Below, in pieces: positions 27,602-37,274 of a stretch of 64,000 nt of DNA (position 1 is its first letter; the number at the start of each line of letters is the position of its first letter). Position numbers and translations under genes: made by a program. Where the stretch lies: contig NZ_JACVEL010000003.1 in assembly GCF_014518315.1 (NCBI RefSeq), positions 328,660-392,659 on the forward strand, given 5' to 3'. Below the pieces are notes generated by a model. That model worked only from the letters and a program-made list of their open reading frames with translations. It had not been told where the DNA came from and ran no database searches. Source of the DNA: Taishania pollutisoli. Its GTDB lineage: Bacteria; Bacteroidota; Bacteroidia; Flavobacteriales_D; Crocinitomicaceae.

Positions 27602-27645
27602 TTAAACAGAGAAGTATAGTCATTGGTAATGGTTAATTATACATC

Positions 27646-27675
27646 TTGCAATTATGCGTGATTTTTTTATTTTTG
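27646..27675 (+). promoter_or_regulatory. Complete Bacteroidota promoter of yebC
   Basis: TTG (27646-27648), 19-base spacer, then TATTTTTG (27668-27675), 46 bases before the ATG at 27722. One of the two best-matched -33/-7 pairs in the window. Confidence 0.75.
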
Positions 27676-27721
27676 CATCCTTAAAAACCTGAAAAAAAGT
27701 AATTAGAAATAACAATACATC

Positions 27722-28432
27722 ATGGGAAGAGCGTTTGAATACCGTAGAGCAGCAAAAGAGAAACGTTGGGACAAAATGTCAAAATTGTTTCCGAAATTGG
27801 GAAAAGCAATCACAATGGCAGCCAAAGAAGGTGGTTCGGACCCGGATATGAACTCATCGTTGCGTACCGCTATTCGTAACGCGAAAGCACAAAACATGCC
27901 CAAAGACAACATCGATGCGGCAATCAAGCGTGCAACGGCAAAAGATGCGGAGGCTTACTCAGAAATCAATTACGAGGGAAAAGGACCGCATGGAGTTCTT
28001 GTGTTTGTGGAATGTGCTACGGACAATCCTACACGGACGGTTGCCAATGTGAAATCATACTTTAATAAAGCCGGTGGCGGCGTTGTTCCAAACGGGTCAT
28101 TGGAGTTTATGTTCAACAGAAAAGCTGTGTTTGAATTTACTAAAACAGATAACATTGATGTGGACGAGCTGGAACTGGAATTGATTGATGCCGGTCTGGA
28201 AGAGATTGAGGTGAATGAAGACAAGGTATTTGTCTACGGAGACTATACTTCATTCGGATCCCTGAGTGCGGCATTGGAAGGGCTAAACATTGATGTTGAG
28301 AAATCGACGTTGCAGCGCATTCCGACATCTCCGGTGGAATTTACCGAAGAACAATTGGTGGATATTGAAAAAATGCTGGACAAAATCGAAGACGATGATG
28401 ATATCCAGCAGGTTTTTACCAACATTGCATGA
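27722..28432 (+). CDS. YebC/PmpR family DNA-binding protein
   Basis: 236 residues, the normal length. The N-terminus [23 protein letters not shown] and [24 protein letters not shown] (in pieces) are the family signature; the middle contains [23 protein letters not shown] and [14 protein letters not shown]. Members bind DNA or, in newer work, relieve ribosome stalling. The C-terminus is unusually acidic ([14 protein letters not shown]). It has its own promoter. Confidence 0.93.
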   Translation: MGRAFEYRRAAKEKRWDKMSKLFPKLGKAITMAAKEGGSDPDMNSSLRTAIRNAKAQNMPKDNIDAAIKRATAKDAEAYSEINYEGKGPHGVLVFVECATDNPTRTVANVKSYFNKAGGGVVPNGSLEFMFNRKAVFEFTKTDNIDVDELELELIDAGLEEIEVNEDKVFVYGDYTSFGSLSAALEGLNIDVEKSTLQRIPTSPVEFTEEQLVDIEKMLDKIEDDDDIQQVFTNIA

Positions 28433-28503
28433 TAAATTCGGGCCCATGTACAATAAAACATTGATTTTATTGTTTATATAAGGCTTGTTAAGCTAATTAG
28501 TGA

Positions 28504-31194
28504 ATGAATAACTATCTAAAATTCGGGGTTTTTGCGTTGATTTTCATGACGCTCATTTTTGCCTGCTCTACAGAAAAGAATACAGGAGTCAACCGTGCGT
28601 TTCATTATGTGAATGCGCGATACAACGGGCATTTCAATGCCAATGAGCTCATTACGGTGTCACTGACAGCCTACCGCGCCAACCTGAATGAAGATTATTA
28701 TTCGTTACTTCCCCTGGAGGCTGTTCCGAATGAACAGGAAATAGAAGCATTTTATTCCCCGATCGATACTGCTATTTCAAAAGTGAAGAGAGTCATTACG
28801 GATCACAGTATGCCGAGCAATGACAAACCGGCTAAAAAAAATGCCGAGCACAATAATTACATTGATGAAAACTGGATTACAGTCGGAAAAGCATATTACT
28901 ACAGAAGAGATTATGAAACAGCACTGAAAAGCTTTAAATTCATCAATAAATATTTTTCAAATGACCCTTCTAATTTTGTCGGGGAATTGTGGATGGCCAA
29001 AACCAATATCCGGCTTGGAAATTATACGGATGCTAAGCTGAGCCTTGATAAATTGGATAAAGCGGTTGAAAACCTGAAAAATTCAGAAAGTGCGAAGCAG
29101 GTAAAAACCAAGGAGAAAAAATCCAAAGCTGCAAAACTCAACAATGCGGGAAATTCATCTAAGAAAAGTGATAAACCTGCTAAATTCCCAAAGAAGATAA
29201 AATTTGAGTTTGAACGTACAAAAGCTGATTTGGCGTTGGTTAATAAAGATAAAACGAAAGCCATCGAATACCTCGAGAATGCGCTCAAAGAAGCCAAAAA
29301 GTCAGAAGACAAAGGCCGGGTGAATTTCATTTTGGGACAGTTGTATGAAGGAGAAGGAAATTTCAGCAATGCCATTGAAAAATACCGGAAGTCCAGAAAA
29401 TACAAGATTCCGTATCAAATGAGTTTTAATGCCCAGCTAAAAGCTTCTATATTAGAAGGAGGCCCTAAAATCAAAAAGGAACTCAACAAATTGCTGCGGG
29501 ATGCAAAAAACGCGGAATTCAAAGATCAGATTTATTACACATTGGCCATGATCGAATTGCGTGAAAACAATGAAGAAAAGGCAATGGAACAGTTGACCAA
29601 TTCGGCATTTTACTCAACCACTAACGTTCGCCAGAAAGGAATGGCGTATGAAAAAATGGGGGATTTACGTTATGCGAAGCGCGATTACATCAAAGCACAA
29701 AAATATTATGATTCCTGCGGAGTTACGGTAGATGATACGTATCCTAACATTAAGGAAATCCGTTCAAAAGCTGAAAAATTAGCTGACCTGGTTGTAGCAG
29801 TTGAAACAGCTCAGTACGAAGACAGCGTTCAGCGAATTGCCAAAATGGATCCGGCTGAACAGGAAGCATTCCTGAAAAATGTCATTAAGAAGCAGGAGGA
29901 GGAAGCGCAGGCAAAAGCACAGCGTGATGCTCAGAAATTAAGAGAACTGGCTAAAAATAACAGTGCATTCCAACAGGATTTGGGTGGAAAAGGTGGAGGT
30001 TATTGGTCGAACAGTAATTCAGTAACGGAAGGAGCGGTAGAATTCCAGAAAACATGGGGGCAGCGAACGAATGAAGACCACTGGAGAAGAAGTGAAAAGA
30101 CCATCGTTATGCAGAATACGACCGGTGAAGGAGGAGAAAATCCTGAAGGTGAGGGAGAAGGTACTGCTACGCCTGAGAAACCATCCGGACCAACAGTTGA
30201 ATCACTTGCAGAGGGACTTCCTAAGTCCGAAGAAGACTTTAAAAAATCAAACGAACGACTGGTGAAGTCATTGTACGATGCCGGAATTATCTACAAAGAG
30301 CAATTGAAAGAACCTGATTTGGCAAAAACACAGTTCTTCGGGGTACTGGACAGAAAATACGAGTCTGATTACAACCTGATGTCCGCATTCCAGCTCTACA
30401 AAATGTTTGAATCGACAGATGCTTCACAGGCTGCTGCTCAAAAAGATTACATCCTGAATTATTACCCGAATTCAGATTATGCGAACTATTTACGGGACCC
30501 GGATTTCTTCATCAAAAAGAAAGAACGGGATGCATTGGCGGAACAGGAATACGTGACTGTTTTACAACGGTACAACCGGAAAGTGTACTACCCTGTGATT
30601 TCCAGGGCAGAAAGTGTAATGGAGACGGAACCGGACAATCAATACCGCGCAAAATACATGCTGCTACTGGCAATGAGCAAAGGACAGATTACAGAAAACA
30701 AACAAGAATTATTACCTATCTTAGAGCGTATTATTGCGGAATATCCGGGATCTGAAGAGGCTGGACGTGCATCAGGAATGATGGATGTAATTATAAACGG
30801 TTACTCTAAAAACGAAGAGGTTGTTTTCGGAAATAAGACGATTTATACATATGATGACAAAGCGTCACAGGTTGTCTTGATTCTATTGGGAGAGAAAGAT
30901 AATATCGATCTTTCAAAATCTAAAATATCTGACTTTACACGTGAATTCTTCCCGAAAAGTAAAGCGAAGATTACTACCAATTTGTTTGGCGGAAATCAAA
31001 CCATTGTAATGGTCGCAGAGTTCCAGAACGAAGCGGAAGCGAAAGAATATGTCAGAACATACAAGAAAACCCGAAAATATTTATTAGATTTACAGAACGC
31101 TAAAACACTAATCATTACTCCGAAAAACCTCAAACTGCTCTTCGAAACGAAAGAATTGAAGCAGTATGAGTCATTTTATCAGGAATACTATTAA
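28504..31194 (+). CDS. porW: T9SS periplasmic lipoprotein PorW/SprE with TPR repeats
   Basis: 896 residues. A lipoprotein signal ends in TLIFAC (acyl-Cys21). The mature N-terminus STEKNTGVNRAFHYVNARYN matches the CSTKKNT...HxLTxxYNxxFNG-like start of SprE/PorW. TPR repeats fill about residues 120-420 (YYYRRDYETALKSF, AYEKMGDLRYAKRDYIKAQKYY). A low-complexity, glutamate- and glycine-rich stretch near 480-590 is followed by more TPR-like helices (LYDAGIIYKEQL). PorW is a structural part of the T9SS envelope machinery needed for gliding and secretion. The bactofilin starts 5 bases after the stop. Confidence 0.88.
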   Translation: MNNYLKFGVFALIFMTLIFACSTEKNTGVNRAFHYVNARYNGHFNANELITVSLTAYRANLNEDYYSLLPLEAVPNEQEIEAFYSPIDTAISKVKRVITDHSMPSNDKPAKKNAEHNNYIDENWITVGKAYYYRRDYETALKSFKFINKYFSNDPSNFVGELWMAKTNIRLGNYTDAKLSLDKLDKAVENLKNSESAKQVKTKEKKSKAAKLNNAGNSSKKSDKPAKFPKKIKFEFERTKADLALVNKDKTKAIEYLENALKEAKKSEDKGRVNFILGQLYEGEGNFSNAIEKYRKSRKYKIPYQMSFNAQLKASILEGGPKIKKELNKLLRDAKNAEFKDQIYYTLAMIELRENNEEKAMEQLTNSAFYSTTNVRQKGMAYEKMGDLRYAKRDYIKAQKYYDSCGVTVDDTYPNIKEIRSKAEKLADLVVAVETAQYEDSVQRIAKMDPAEQEAFLKNVIKKQEEEAQAKAQRDAQKLRELAKNNSAFQQDLGGKGGGYWSNSNSVTEGAVEFQKTWGQRTNEDHWRRSEKTIVMQNTTGEGGENPEGEGEGTATPEKPSGPTVESLAEGLPKSEEDFKKSNERLVKSLYDAGIIYKEQLKEPDLAKTQFFGVLDRKYESDYNLMSAFQLYKMFESTDASQAAAQKDYILNYYPNSDYANYLRDPDFFIKKKERDALAEQEYVTVLQRYNRKVYYPVISRAESVMETEPDNQYRAKYMLLLAMSKGQITENKQELLPILERIIAEYPGSEEAGRASGMMDVIINGYSKNEEVVFGNKTIYTYDDKASQVVLILLGEKDNIDLSKSKISDFTREFFPKSKAKITTNLFGGNQTIVMVAEFQNEAEAKEYVRTYKKTRKYLLDLQNAKTLIITPKNLKLLFETKELKQYESFYQEYY

Positions 31195-31199
31195 AAAGC

Positions 31200-31613
31200 A
31201 TGATGAAGCGCAAAGAAAAATCAACATTTGAAAGCCCCGAACGTTTAAACCGCTTGGTTGAAGGGTCCAAAATTGCAGGTGATTTATTTGCAGATTCCAA
31301 CCTGAGAATAGACGGAGAAGTGATCGGGAATGTATCCACAAGTTCAAAAGTAGTGATCGGAGAAAACGGGCGGGTCATCGGAAATCTGACATGCCTGAAT
31401 GCAGATATCGAAGGCGTTGTCGAAGGGAATATTCATGTAGAGGAAACATTGGTGTTGCGTGAAAAAGCGAAAATTGACGGAGATATTTATACATCACGCA
31501 TCCAAATTGACGAAGGAGCTGCCTTTAACGGGAAATGTCAGATGGGAAAGCGTTCCAGCGCTGACCAGGTAACATTGGGCGATATCACACGGGAATCTTC
31601 CGTTGTTTATTAA
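31200..31613 (+). CDS. Bactofilin (polymer-forming cytoskeletal protein)
   Basis: 137 residues: a short charged N-terminal tail, then the bactofilin right-handed beta-helix (residues ~20-120) with regular hydrophobic-Gly repeats (LRIDGEVIGNVS, VVIGENGRVIGNLT, ADIEGVVEGNIH, LREKAKIDGDIYT). Bactofilins self-assemble into membrane-associated filaments that shape cells or place enzymes. Two ATG codons are in tandem at the start. The tight 5-base spacing after porW/sprE implies co-transcription. Confidence 0.92.
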   Translation: MMKRKEKSTFESPERLNRLVEGSKIAGDLFADSNLRIDGEVIGNVSTSSKVVIGENGRVIGNLTCLNADIEGVVEGNIHVEETLVLREKAKIDGDIYTSRIQIDEGAAFNGKCQMGKRSSADQVTLGDITRESSVVY

Positions 31614-31620
31614 AAGGAGA

Positions 31621-31800
31621 TTTTTTGAATTATCAATTTTGAATTATCAAAGTTTCCGTAAGCAAAACATTTTAGAACCAACATTTGATCAGTGATAATT
31701 ACTCAATTGATAATTAAACACCCATCCTTCCCACTCCTAACTTTCAACGCTCTACTTTTAACTATTCACTTCTCACTCCCACTTTCAATTCCCCATTGAA
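31621..31800. repeat. AT-rich repeats followed by a G-depleted tract
   Basis: TTTTGAATTATCAA occurs twice back to back (about 31622-31650), with an inverted relative (TTGATAATT, about 31708). From about 31720 to 31795 the plus strand is nearly devoid of G, consisting of C/A/T runs such as CTTCTCACTCCCAC. This tract lies directly upstream of the EI24 gene promoter. Confidence 0.5.
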
Positions 31801-31808
31801 AAAATCTT

Positions 31809-31816
31809 TATTTTTG
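31809..31816 (+). promoter_or_regulatory. -7 promoter box, predicts leaderless EI24-gene mRNA
   Basis: TATTTTTG followed by ACAC and the ATG at 31821. Confidence 0.65.
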
Positions 31817-31820
31817 ACAC

Positions 31821-32657
31821 ATGATGCAGTTTTTTAAAGAATTCTGGTTGGGACTAAAGTCGTATTGGAAAGCCTATCATTTCATACGGGAACATCGCCT
31901 GTACTGGTACTTTCTGATTCCGGCCATCTTAATGCTGATCATTTATTACGTTGGAAACAATATTATGCAACGCTCCATTGATGCCGATTTATCCAATATG
32001 AACGGTATTGTCTGGTACTTTATCCAGGTGGCAGTTAACATTTCCATCGCGATTCTGTTGATGAAATTTGCAAAATATGTCGTAGTAATCGTACTTTCTC
32101 CTTTGCTGTCACATCTAAGCCAACGCTGCGAAAAATTAATTACAGGGAACACCTATCCCATTGACTATAAACAAATCCTGTTGGATGTGCGAAGAGGCGT
32201 TCGACTGGCAATCCGCAATATCCTGTGGGAATATTTTTTCTTTTTGATTATTTTCCTGATTTCCTATATCGGATGGAATGAGCCCACAAAATCACCGGTA
32301 TTTTACCTCACGTTTATCATTGGGTTTTATTACTACGGATTTAGTTTTATTGATTATGACAACGAACGTAGAAAACTGGATGAACGAACCAGTATTTCGT
32401 TTGTGCGCTCCCACAGGGGACTGGCAATGGGAATCGGAATGATTTATTCCCTGTTGATTTTAGTTCCGGTAAAATTAGATGTTCTGTTTTCCATTTCTGA
32501 TCCGGGAAACCTTACCTTTAATGGTATTCTGTTGTTCCTGGGACATTTGTTCCTGTGGGCATTTGCATCCATTGCCCCGATTTTTGCGATTGTAAGTTCT
32601 TCCATAGCGATGGAAGATTTACGTGTCAGTGAACCGGTCGTACAGGAAGAAATCTAA
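31821..32657 (+). CDS. EI24 domain membrane protein
   Basis: 278 residues with about five or six transmembrane segments (WYFLIPAILMLIIYYVG, YFIQVAVNISIAILLM, YFFFLIIFLISYIGW, FIIGFYYYGFSFI, LFLGHLFLWAFASIAPIFAIV). The conserved LSPLLSHLSQRCEKLITG and the SFVRSHRGLAMGIGM blocks fit the EI24/CysZ family, whose proteobacterial members move sulfate. Function in Bacteroidota is not established. The gene stands alone, with its own promoter directly at the ATG. Confidence 0.82.
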   Translation: MMQFFKEFWLGLKSYWKAYHFIREHRLYWYFLIPAILMLIIYYVGNNIMQRSIDADLSNMNGIVWYFIQVAVNISIAILLMKFAKYVVVIVLSPLLSHLSQRCEKLITGNTYPIDYKQILLDVRRGVRLAIRNILWEYFFFLIIFLISYIGWNEPTKSPVFYLTFIIGFYYYGFSFIDYDNERRKLDERTSISFVRSHRGLAMGIGMIYSLLILVPVKLDVLFSISDPGNLTFNGILLFLGHLFLWAFASIAPIFAIVSSSIAMEDLRVSEPVVQEEI

Positions 32658-32860
32658 TTTTTTTCATATCTTTATAATGTTTTCAAAATGAGAGGTATAT
32701 ACGCATAGCTCTCTTCATGGAAATGTGATGGGAGAAACAGGCACAAACCGGCGGATAAATAATATGCGTACTATTTATGAAAACCGGAATAGTATCAATC
32801 AACCAATCAGCGAAAGAAAACGGCAGCAATTTAACTAACATTGAAAAAGAATAAACCGGT

Positions 32861-33697
32861 ATGAAAGAACTGTTGAATCGTAAGTTGATTGAATTTGGCA
32901 AGTATGAACTGCATGTCGAAGACCTTGTGTGGTTGATTCTTGTGTGGATTGTAACATTCGTTTTTTTGAGAATAGTCCGGAGTGCTCTCAACAGATCGCA
33001 TCGACTGGATGTGGCAAAAAAATACTCCATCTTTACGATTCTCCGATACATTGTAGTAGTAATCATTTCTGTTTTTTCACTACAGATTTTGGGTTTCAAC
33101 CTTTCGGTATTGCTGGCAGGATCTGCAGCCTTGCTGGTGGGGTTGGGATTAGGGATACAAGCCTTGTTCAGTGACTATATTTCGGGAATTATTATTTTGT
33201 TTGACTCTTCTGTAAAAGTGGGAGATATTGTTGAAATAAACGGGTTGGTCTGTAAGGTGATTGAAATAAACCTGCGAACGACAACCGTGTTGACCCGGGA
33301 CGATAAATACATTATTTTACCCAATACCGATCTCACCCGACATCATTTGATCAATTGGACACATGAGGAAATCAAAGCACGATTTGACGTGAGCGTGGGT
33401 GTTGAATACGGTGCTGATGTGGAACAGGTAATGGAATTACTGGCAGCTGCTGCAACAGAAATTCCGGGGATATCAAAGGAGCCGGTGCCTTTTGTCCGGT
33501 TCAATGACTTTGGAGAATCTTCATTAGATTTTACAGTGTATTTCTGGACAGAAGATGTGTTTCGCGTGGAAAATACCAAAAGCAGCCTGCGGGTCGTTAT
33601 ATCCCGTAAATTAAGAGAACACCAGATCGAAATCCCTTTCCCGCAACGGGTCATCCACACGAAAAAAGAAGAAGAAAACCCCAAAGAACGTGTGTAG
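32861..33697 (+). CDS. MscS family mechanosensitive channel
   Basis: 278 residues. Two N-terminal TM helices (about 20-40 and 62-85), then the pore helix LAGSAALLVGLGLGIQALFSDYISG (in parts) rich in Gly/Ala. The cytoplasmic MscS domain starts at VKVGDIVEINGLVCKVIEI with the TRDDKYIILPNTDL strand, and ends in the ferredoxin-like beta domain. It opens when the membrane is stretched and protects against osmotic shock. It is a single-gene unit; no clear -33/-7 pair. Confidence 0.92.
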   Translation: MKELLNRKLIEFGKYELHVEDLVWLILVWIVTFVFLRIVRSALNRSHRLDVAKKYSIFTILRYIVVVIISVFSLQILGFNLSVLLAGSAALLVGLGLGIQALFSDYISGIIILFDSSVKVGDIVEINGLVCKVIEINLRTTTVLTRDDKYIILPNTDLTRHHLINWTHEEIKARFDVSVGVEYGADVEQVMELLAAAATEIPGISKEPVPFVRFNDFGESSLDFTVYFWTEDVFRVENTKSSLRVVISRKLREHQIEIPFPQRVIHTKKEEENPKERV

Positions 33698-33927
33698 TGA
33701 ACAATCCATTAAAATTTTTTCTCTTTTGAAAGAGGAAGGAGAAACAAGAAAATTCGTGATTTTATCAAATAAAGCAGAAGACCGCTCCGGCATTTAAATG
33801 ATATCTATTCAGTGGATTATATTTTTTTAATTTAATTTCTGAGACGGAAAATTTGCAAGAATCAGCAGAATAACTGATCTTCAACAAAAAATTACTTATT
33901 TTGTAAACTAATAAATAGCTGATTGAC

Positions 33928-35301
33928 ATGATAAAAAGCTCCGTTTTTGCAATTACTACACTATTGGCTTCATGTTCCTTCGCAGGAGCAATGCCGCCGG
34001 ATTCTACATCAACAATAGTAGAAAAAACTGCTGCTGCGTACCTCATTGAAGAAGGAAAAACGCTTTATGCAGAAGGAAAAATGAGAGACGCACTCAATAA
34101 ATTCAGAGACGCAGCGAAAAAAGATGTTACCTCCTGGAAAGCACCATTCTGGATCAGCAGATGCCATTATGAACAGTACAACTACGGATATGCCCTGAAA
34201 TATGCAAAGGATGCTGTCATGATCAACAACAATGAAGTTGATAAAGAAGTTTATGAAATCCTGGCAGAATCCTATCACCGCCTGGGAATTCTTGATTCAG
34301 CAATCATGAATTATGAACTGGGGATCAAAAACCTGCCGAAAACCCGTTCAGCGGAGCTTCGCTTACCACTTCGACTGGAACAGGCAAAATATGCGAAAGA
34401 GCAACTGGCAAAAGGGATTGAGAATAAACGACTGCACATCGAAGGAAACGTGAATTCCGGTTACAATGATTACTCTCCGGTTGTTTTCGACGGAGGAAAA
34501 TCGATGTATTTTACTTCCAGAAGAAGCAATACAACGGGAGGAGGGCAAAACCCTTCCGACCAGCAGTTTTTTGAAGATATTTACAGCGCGAAATGGAACC
34601 CGGAGACTAATCAGTGGGATAGTATTACCAACCGCCTTGGAAGACTGAACGGTAATGGATTTGAATCCGTTTCCTATGTTTCGGAGGATGGGTTAACAGC
34701 ATACATTACCCTGAACAATACAGCTGTTCAGGATGCCAAAATCGTCACCAAAAGTTCAGATATTGCTGAAGTGAAGTGGACGAAGCAAGGACAATGGTCC
34801 ATACCGAAGTTATTGGATAAAAACATCAATACGTCTTATTATGAAGGAAACGCAACGTTGACAGCAGACGGACAGACCATGTATTTCGTTTCTGAACGCA
34901 ATGCGAACAGTAAGATGAGTGAAATTTATGTGACGTACAAACAAGGAAATGCCTGGAGCAAACCTGTCGCATTGCCAGCGGAAATCAACTCAAAAGGAAG
35001 AGAAACAACCCCGTTTATTACCCCTGACGGACGTTACTTGTTCTTCAGTTCTAACGGGCATCCCAATGGATTGGGTGGATACGACGTGTACGTTGTTGAA
35101 CGTATGGGAAGTTCCTGGGGAGAGGTGAAAAACCTCGGTCCGGCAATCAACACGGTAAATGATGATTTTGGGTTTAAAATCTATGATACAATCGGGAAAG
35201 CATATGTAAACGGCCTGGAAGTCATCGGAGATAAAGCGTCACTGGATATCTACGAGTTCAATCTCAAATCGGAAGACCTGATTAAATCGCTTGAAAAATA
35301 A
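33928..35301 (+). CDS. Exported TPR plus PD40 (WD40-like) protein
   Basis: 457 residues. A signal peptide (to about residue 21, ATTLLASCSFAGA) precedes TPR-like helices (residues 35-150, YLIEEGKTLYAEGKMRDAL) and a beta-propeller of PD40 blades (SPVVFDGGKSMYFTSR, TADGQTMYFVSE, ITPDGRYLFFSS). The same modules, minus the OmpA tail, occur in the PorE-type protein at 42477-44726. It is probably periplasmic or lipid-linked (Cys16 in ASC could be a lipobox, which is uncertain). truA begins two bases after its stop codon. Confidence 0.8.
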   Translation: MIKSSVFAITTLLASCSFAGAMPPDSTSTIVEKTAAAYLIEEGKTLYAEGKMRDALNKFRDAAKKDVTSWKAPFWISRCHYEQYNYGYALKYAKDAVMINNNEVDKEVYEILAESYHRLGILDSAIMNYELGIKNLPKTRSAELRLPLRLEQAKYAKEQLAKGIENKRLHIEGNVNSGYNDYSPVVFDGGKSMYFTSRRSNTTGGGQNPSDQQFFEDIYSAKWNPETNQWDSITNRLGRLNGNGFESVSYVSEDGLTAYITLNNTAVQDAKIVTKSSDIAEVKWTKQGQWSIPKLLDKNINTSYYEGNATLTADGQTMYFVSERNANSKMSEIYVTYKQGNAWSKPVALPAEINSKGRETTPFITPDGRYLFFSSNGHPNGLGGYDVYVVERMGSSWGEVKNLGPAINTVNDDFGFKIYDTIGKAYVNGLEVIGDKASLDIYEFNLKSEDLIKSLEK

Positions 35302-35303
35302 GA

Positions 35304-36035
35304 GTGAGACGGTATTTCTTCGAAATTGCATACGATGGGGGTGCCTTTTACGGCTGGCAAATCCAACCGAAACAGGTTTCCGTTCAGGAAACGATTGAAC
35401 ACGCACTCACACAGCTGAATTCCCGCAATCCGGTGGTCATTGTCGGTTGCGGACGTACCGATACAGGTGTGCATGCCAGCAGCTATATTTTTCATGCCGA
35501 CCTGGAATCTGTGACATCAGTCGAGCAATTGCAATACAAGCTGAATAAAATGCTTCCGGCAACCATTGCGGTTCATCGGATCTGGGAAGTTGATCCGGAG
35601 CTCCATGCCCGTTTCAGCGCAGTAAAACGCACGTACCGGTATTATATTCATACCCGTAAAAATCCCTTCAAACAAGCCTATTCAACGTATTTCCCTGCTG
35701 AATTAAACGTGGCGAAAATGAATGAAGCTGCCCGGTCGCTGATCGGAATACATGATTTTACGACCTTCTCCAAAACCAATACAGACGTAAAAACGCACAT
35801 GTGTGAGGTATTCAATGCACATTGGGAAGTAACAGAAGACGGATACGTGTTTGCGTACACCGCTAACCGTTTCCTGAGAAACATGGTGCGGGCAACTGTT
35901 GGAACATTGCTGGAGGTCGGATTGGAGAAAATTACTCCGGAAGATTTTAAAACTATTTTTGAATCACTTGACAGGAACAGGTGTGCGGGTTCTGCTCCGG
36001 CACAGGGACTGTATTTGAGTAAAGTGGAGTATTAG
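35304..36035 (+). CDS. truA: tRNA pseudouridine synthase A (TruA)
   Basis: 243 residues starting with GTG at 35304, just two bases after the preceding stop, so translation is coupled. It makes pseudouridine at positions 38-40 of tRNA anticodon arms. The catalytic Asp53 is in VGCGRTDTGVHA, the FSAVKRTYRYYI segment binds substrate, and ANRFLRNMVRATVGTLLEVG is the C-terminal family block. The stop overlaps the convergent rsmG stop by four bases. Confidence 0.95.
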   Translation: MRRYFFEIAYDGGAFYGWQIQPKQVSVQETIEHALTQLNSRNPVVIVGCGRTDTGVHASSYIFHADLESVTSVEQLQYKLNKMLPATIAVHRIWEVDPELHARFSAVKRTYRYYIHTRKNPFKQAYSTYFPAELNVAKMNEAARSLIGIHDFTTFSKTNTDVKTHMCEVFNAHWEVTEDGYVFAYTANRFLRNMVRATVGTLLEVGLEKITPEDFKTIFESLDRNRCAGSAPAQGLYLSKVEY

Positions 36036-36652
36036 TTCCGTACATAGACGACCTTTTTTGTTTCAAAAAATTCTTCTGAGAAGAAACCGGGAATGTCGTA
36101 GAATTTGTAAAACTTATTCACTGTTTTCATTTCCTCTTTCAAATCGCCGCCTTTCAGGTATAGAATTCCGTTTGCCAGGGAATTGTTGTTTTTGGGTTTA
36201 AACTTGTTTTTGGTCCATTTGATAAAATCAGGCATAGCTGTCACTGCCCTGCTGACAATGAAATCGAATTTATGATCAATGTTTTCTGCCCGTTCGTGAA
36301 TTGCTGTAACATTTTTTAACCCCAGGCTTTCAGCAACACCGGCAGCAACTTTGACTTTTTTCCCGATCGAATCGACCAGTGTAAACTGGCATTCCGGAAA
36401 TAAAATCGCCAACGGAATCCCCGGAAAACCACCACCTGTACCAATGTCCATGATTTCGGATCCATCCGCAAAAGGCATTACTTTCGCAATTGCCAGCGAA
36501 TGCAGTACGTGACGTTCGTAGAAATTATCCGTATCTTTTCTGGAAATCACATTGATCTGGCTGTTCCACTCCTCGTAGAGTTCTTTTAAACGTGAAAATT
36601 GTTCCACCTGTTGAGCAGTCAGCTCCGGAAAATATTTTTTTAGGATGTCCAT
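36032..36652 (-). CDS. rsmG: 16S rRNA (guanine-527-N7) methyltransferase
   Basis: 206 residues. The SAM-binding loop is MDIGTGGGFPGIPLAI, followed by FTLVDSIGKK; the start is LKELYEEWNSQINVISRKD, the family opening. It methylates G527 in 16S rRNA; loss gives low-level streptomycin resistance in other bacteria. It is the last gene of a three-gene operon with a sigma factor and a glycosyltransferase, 16 bases after the sigma gene. Confidence 0.95.
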   Translation of the reverse strand: MDILKKYFPELTAQQVEQFSRLKELYEEWNSQINVISRKDTDNFYERHVLHSLAIAKVMPFADGSEIMDIGTGGGFPGIPLAILFPECQFTLVDSIGKKVKVAAGVAESLGLKNVTAIHERAENIDHKFDFIVSRAVTAMPDFIKWTKNKFKPKNNNSLANGILYLKGGDLKEEMKTVNKFYKFYDIPGFFSEEFFETKKVVYVRN

Positions 36653-36668
36653 TTGAAAATCATCAATA

Positions 36669-37274
36669 TCAGATCGTATCTTTCGTTTTCTCCATCATAT
36701 TGGCAAGAAAATCACGTGCCCGGAATAACTGGGCTTTTACCGTCCCTAAAGGAAGGTTCAGTTCCTCGGCAATTTCTTCATAGCTCAACTCTTCGAAATA
36801 CCGTTTTTCTACCAACTCACGGTAACGGGGTTTCAACCGGGAAACCAGCAAGCGCATGTGCTTGACTTTTTGATCGTGTACAATGGATTCCTCAGGATTG
36901 AGTACATCAGCACGTGCGTCATGGTAAATGACATCCCCGTCATCGGATACAAATCCGGTATCCATGGAGGTAACATAAATACGTTTCTTGCGAATAAAGT
37001 CAATGCAATTGTTGGAAGCGATCTTGAACAACCAGGTGCTGAATGCATAACTTGGAGAATACTGCTCCAACCGGCTGAATGCTTTCCCGAATGCTTCAAT
37101 CGTCAAATCTTCGGCATCGTCCACATTCTTCACCATTTTGTGCATCATGAAATAAATGGAATCACGATAGCGCGACATCAATTCGGCATAGGCTCCCTGA
37201 TCTCCGCACAAAGCGGATTCCACCAATGTCAGGTCCTGCTTGCCTTTGTCTGATAAATGTTCCGTTTCTACCAT
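36669..37274 (-). CDS. Second ECF-type sigma factor
   Basis: 201 residues. Region 2 (LMSRYRDSIYFMMHKMVKNVDDAEDLTIEAFGKAF, in parts, then FSTWLFKIASNNCIDFIRKKR) and region 4 (LKPRYRELVEKRYFEELSYEEIAEELN, then LPLGTVKAQLFRARDFL) are clear. An acidic, aspartate-rich linker (about 105-140, SDDGDVIYHDARAD) separates them, a feature of a widely conserved Bacteroidota sigma factor with no adjacent anti-sigma gene. It overlaps the GT2 gene by seven bases at the start and precedes rsmG. What activates it is unknown. Confidence 0.92.
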   Translation of the reverse strand: MVETEHLSDKGKQDLTLVESALCGDQGAYAELMSRYRDSIYFMMHKMVKNVDDAEDLTIEAFGKAFSRLEQYSPSYAFSTWLFKIASNNCIDFIRKKRIYVTSMDTGFVSDDGDVIYHDARADVLNPEESIVHDQKVKHMRLLVSRLKPRYRELVEKRYFEELSYEEIAEELNLPLGTVKAQLFRARDFLANMMEKTKDTI

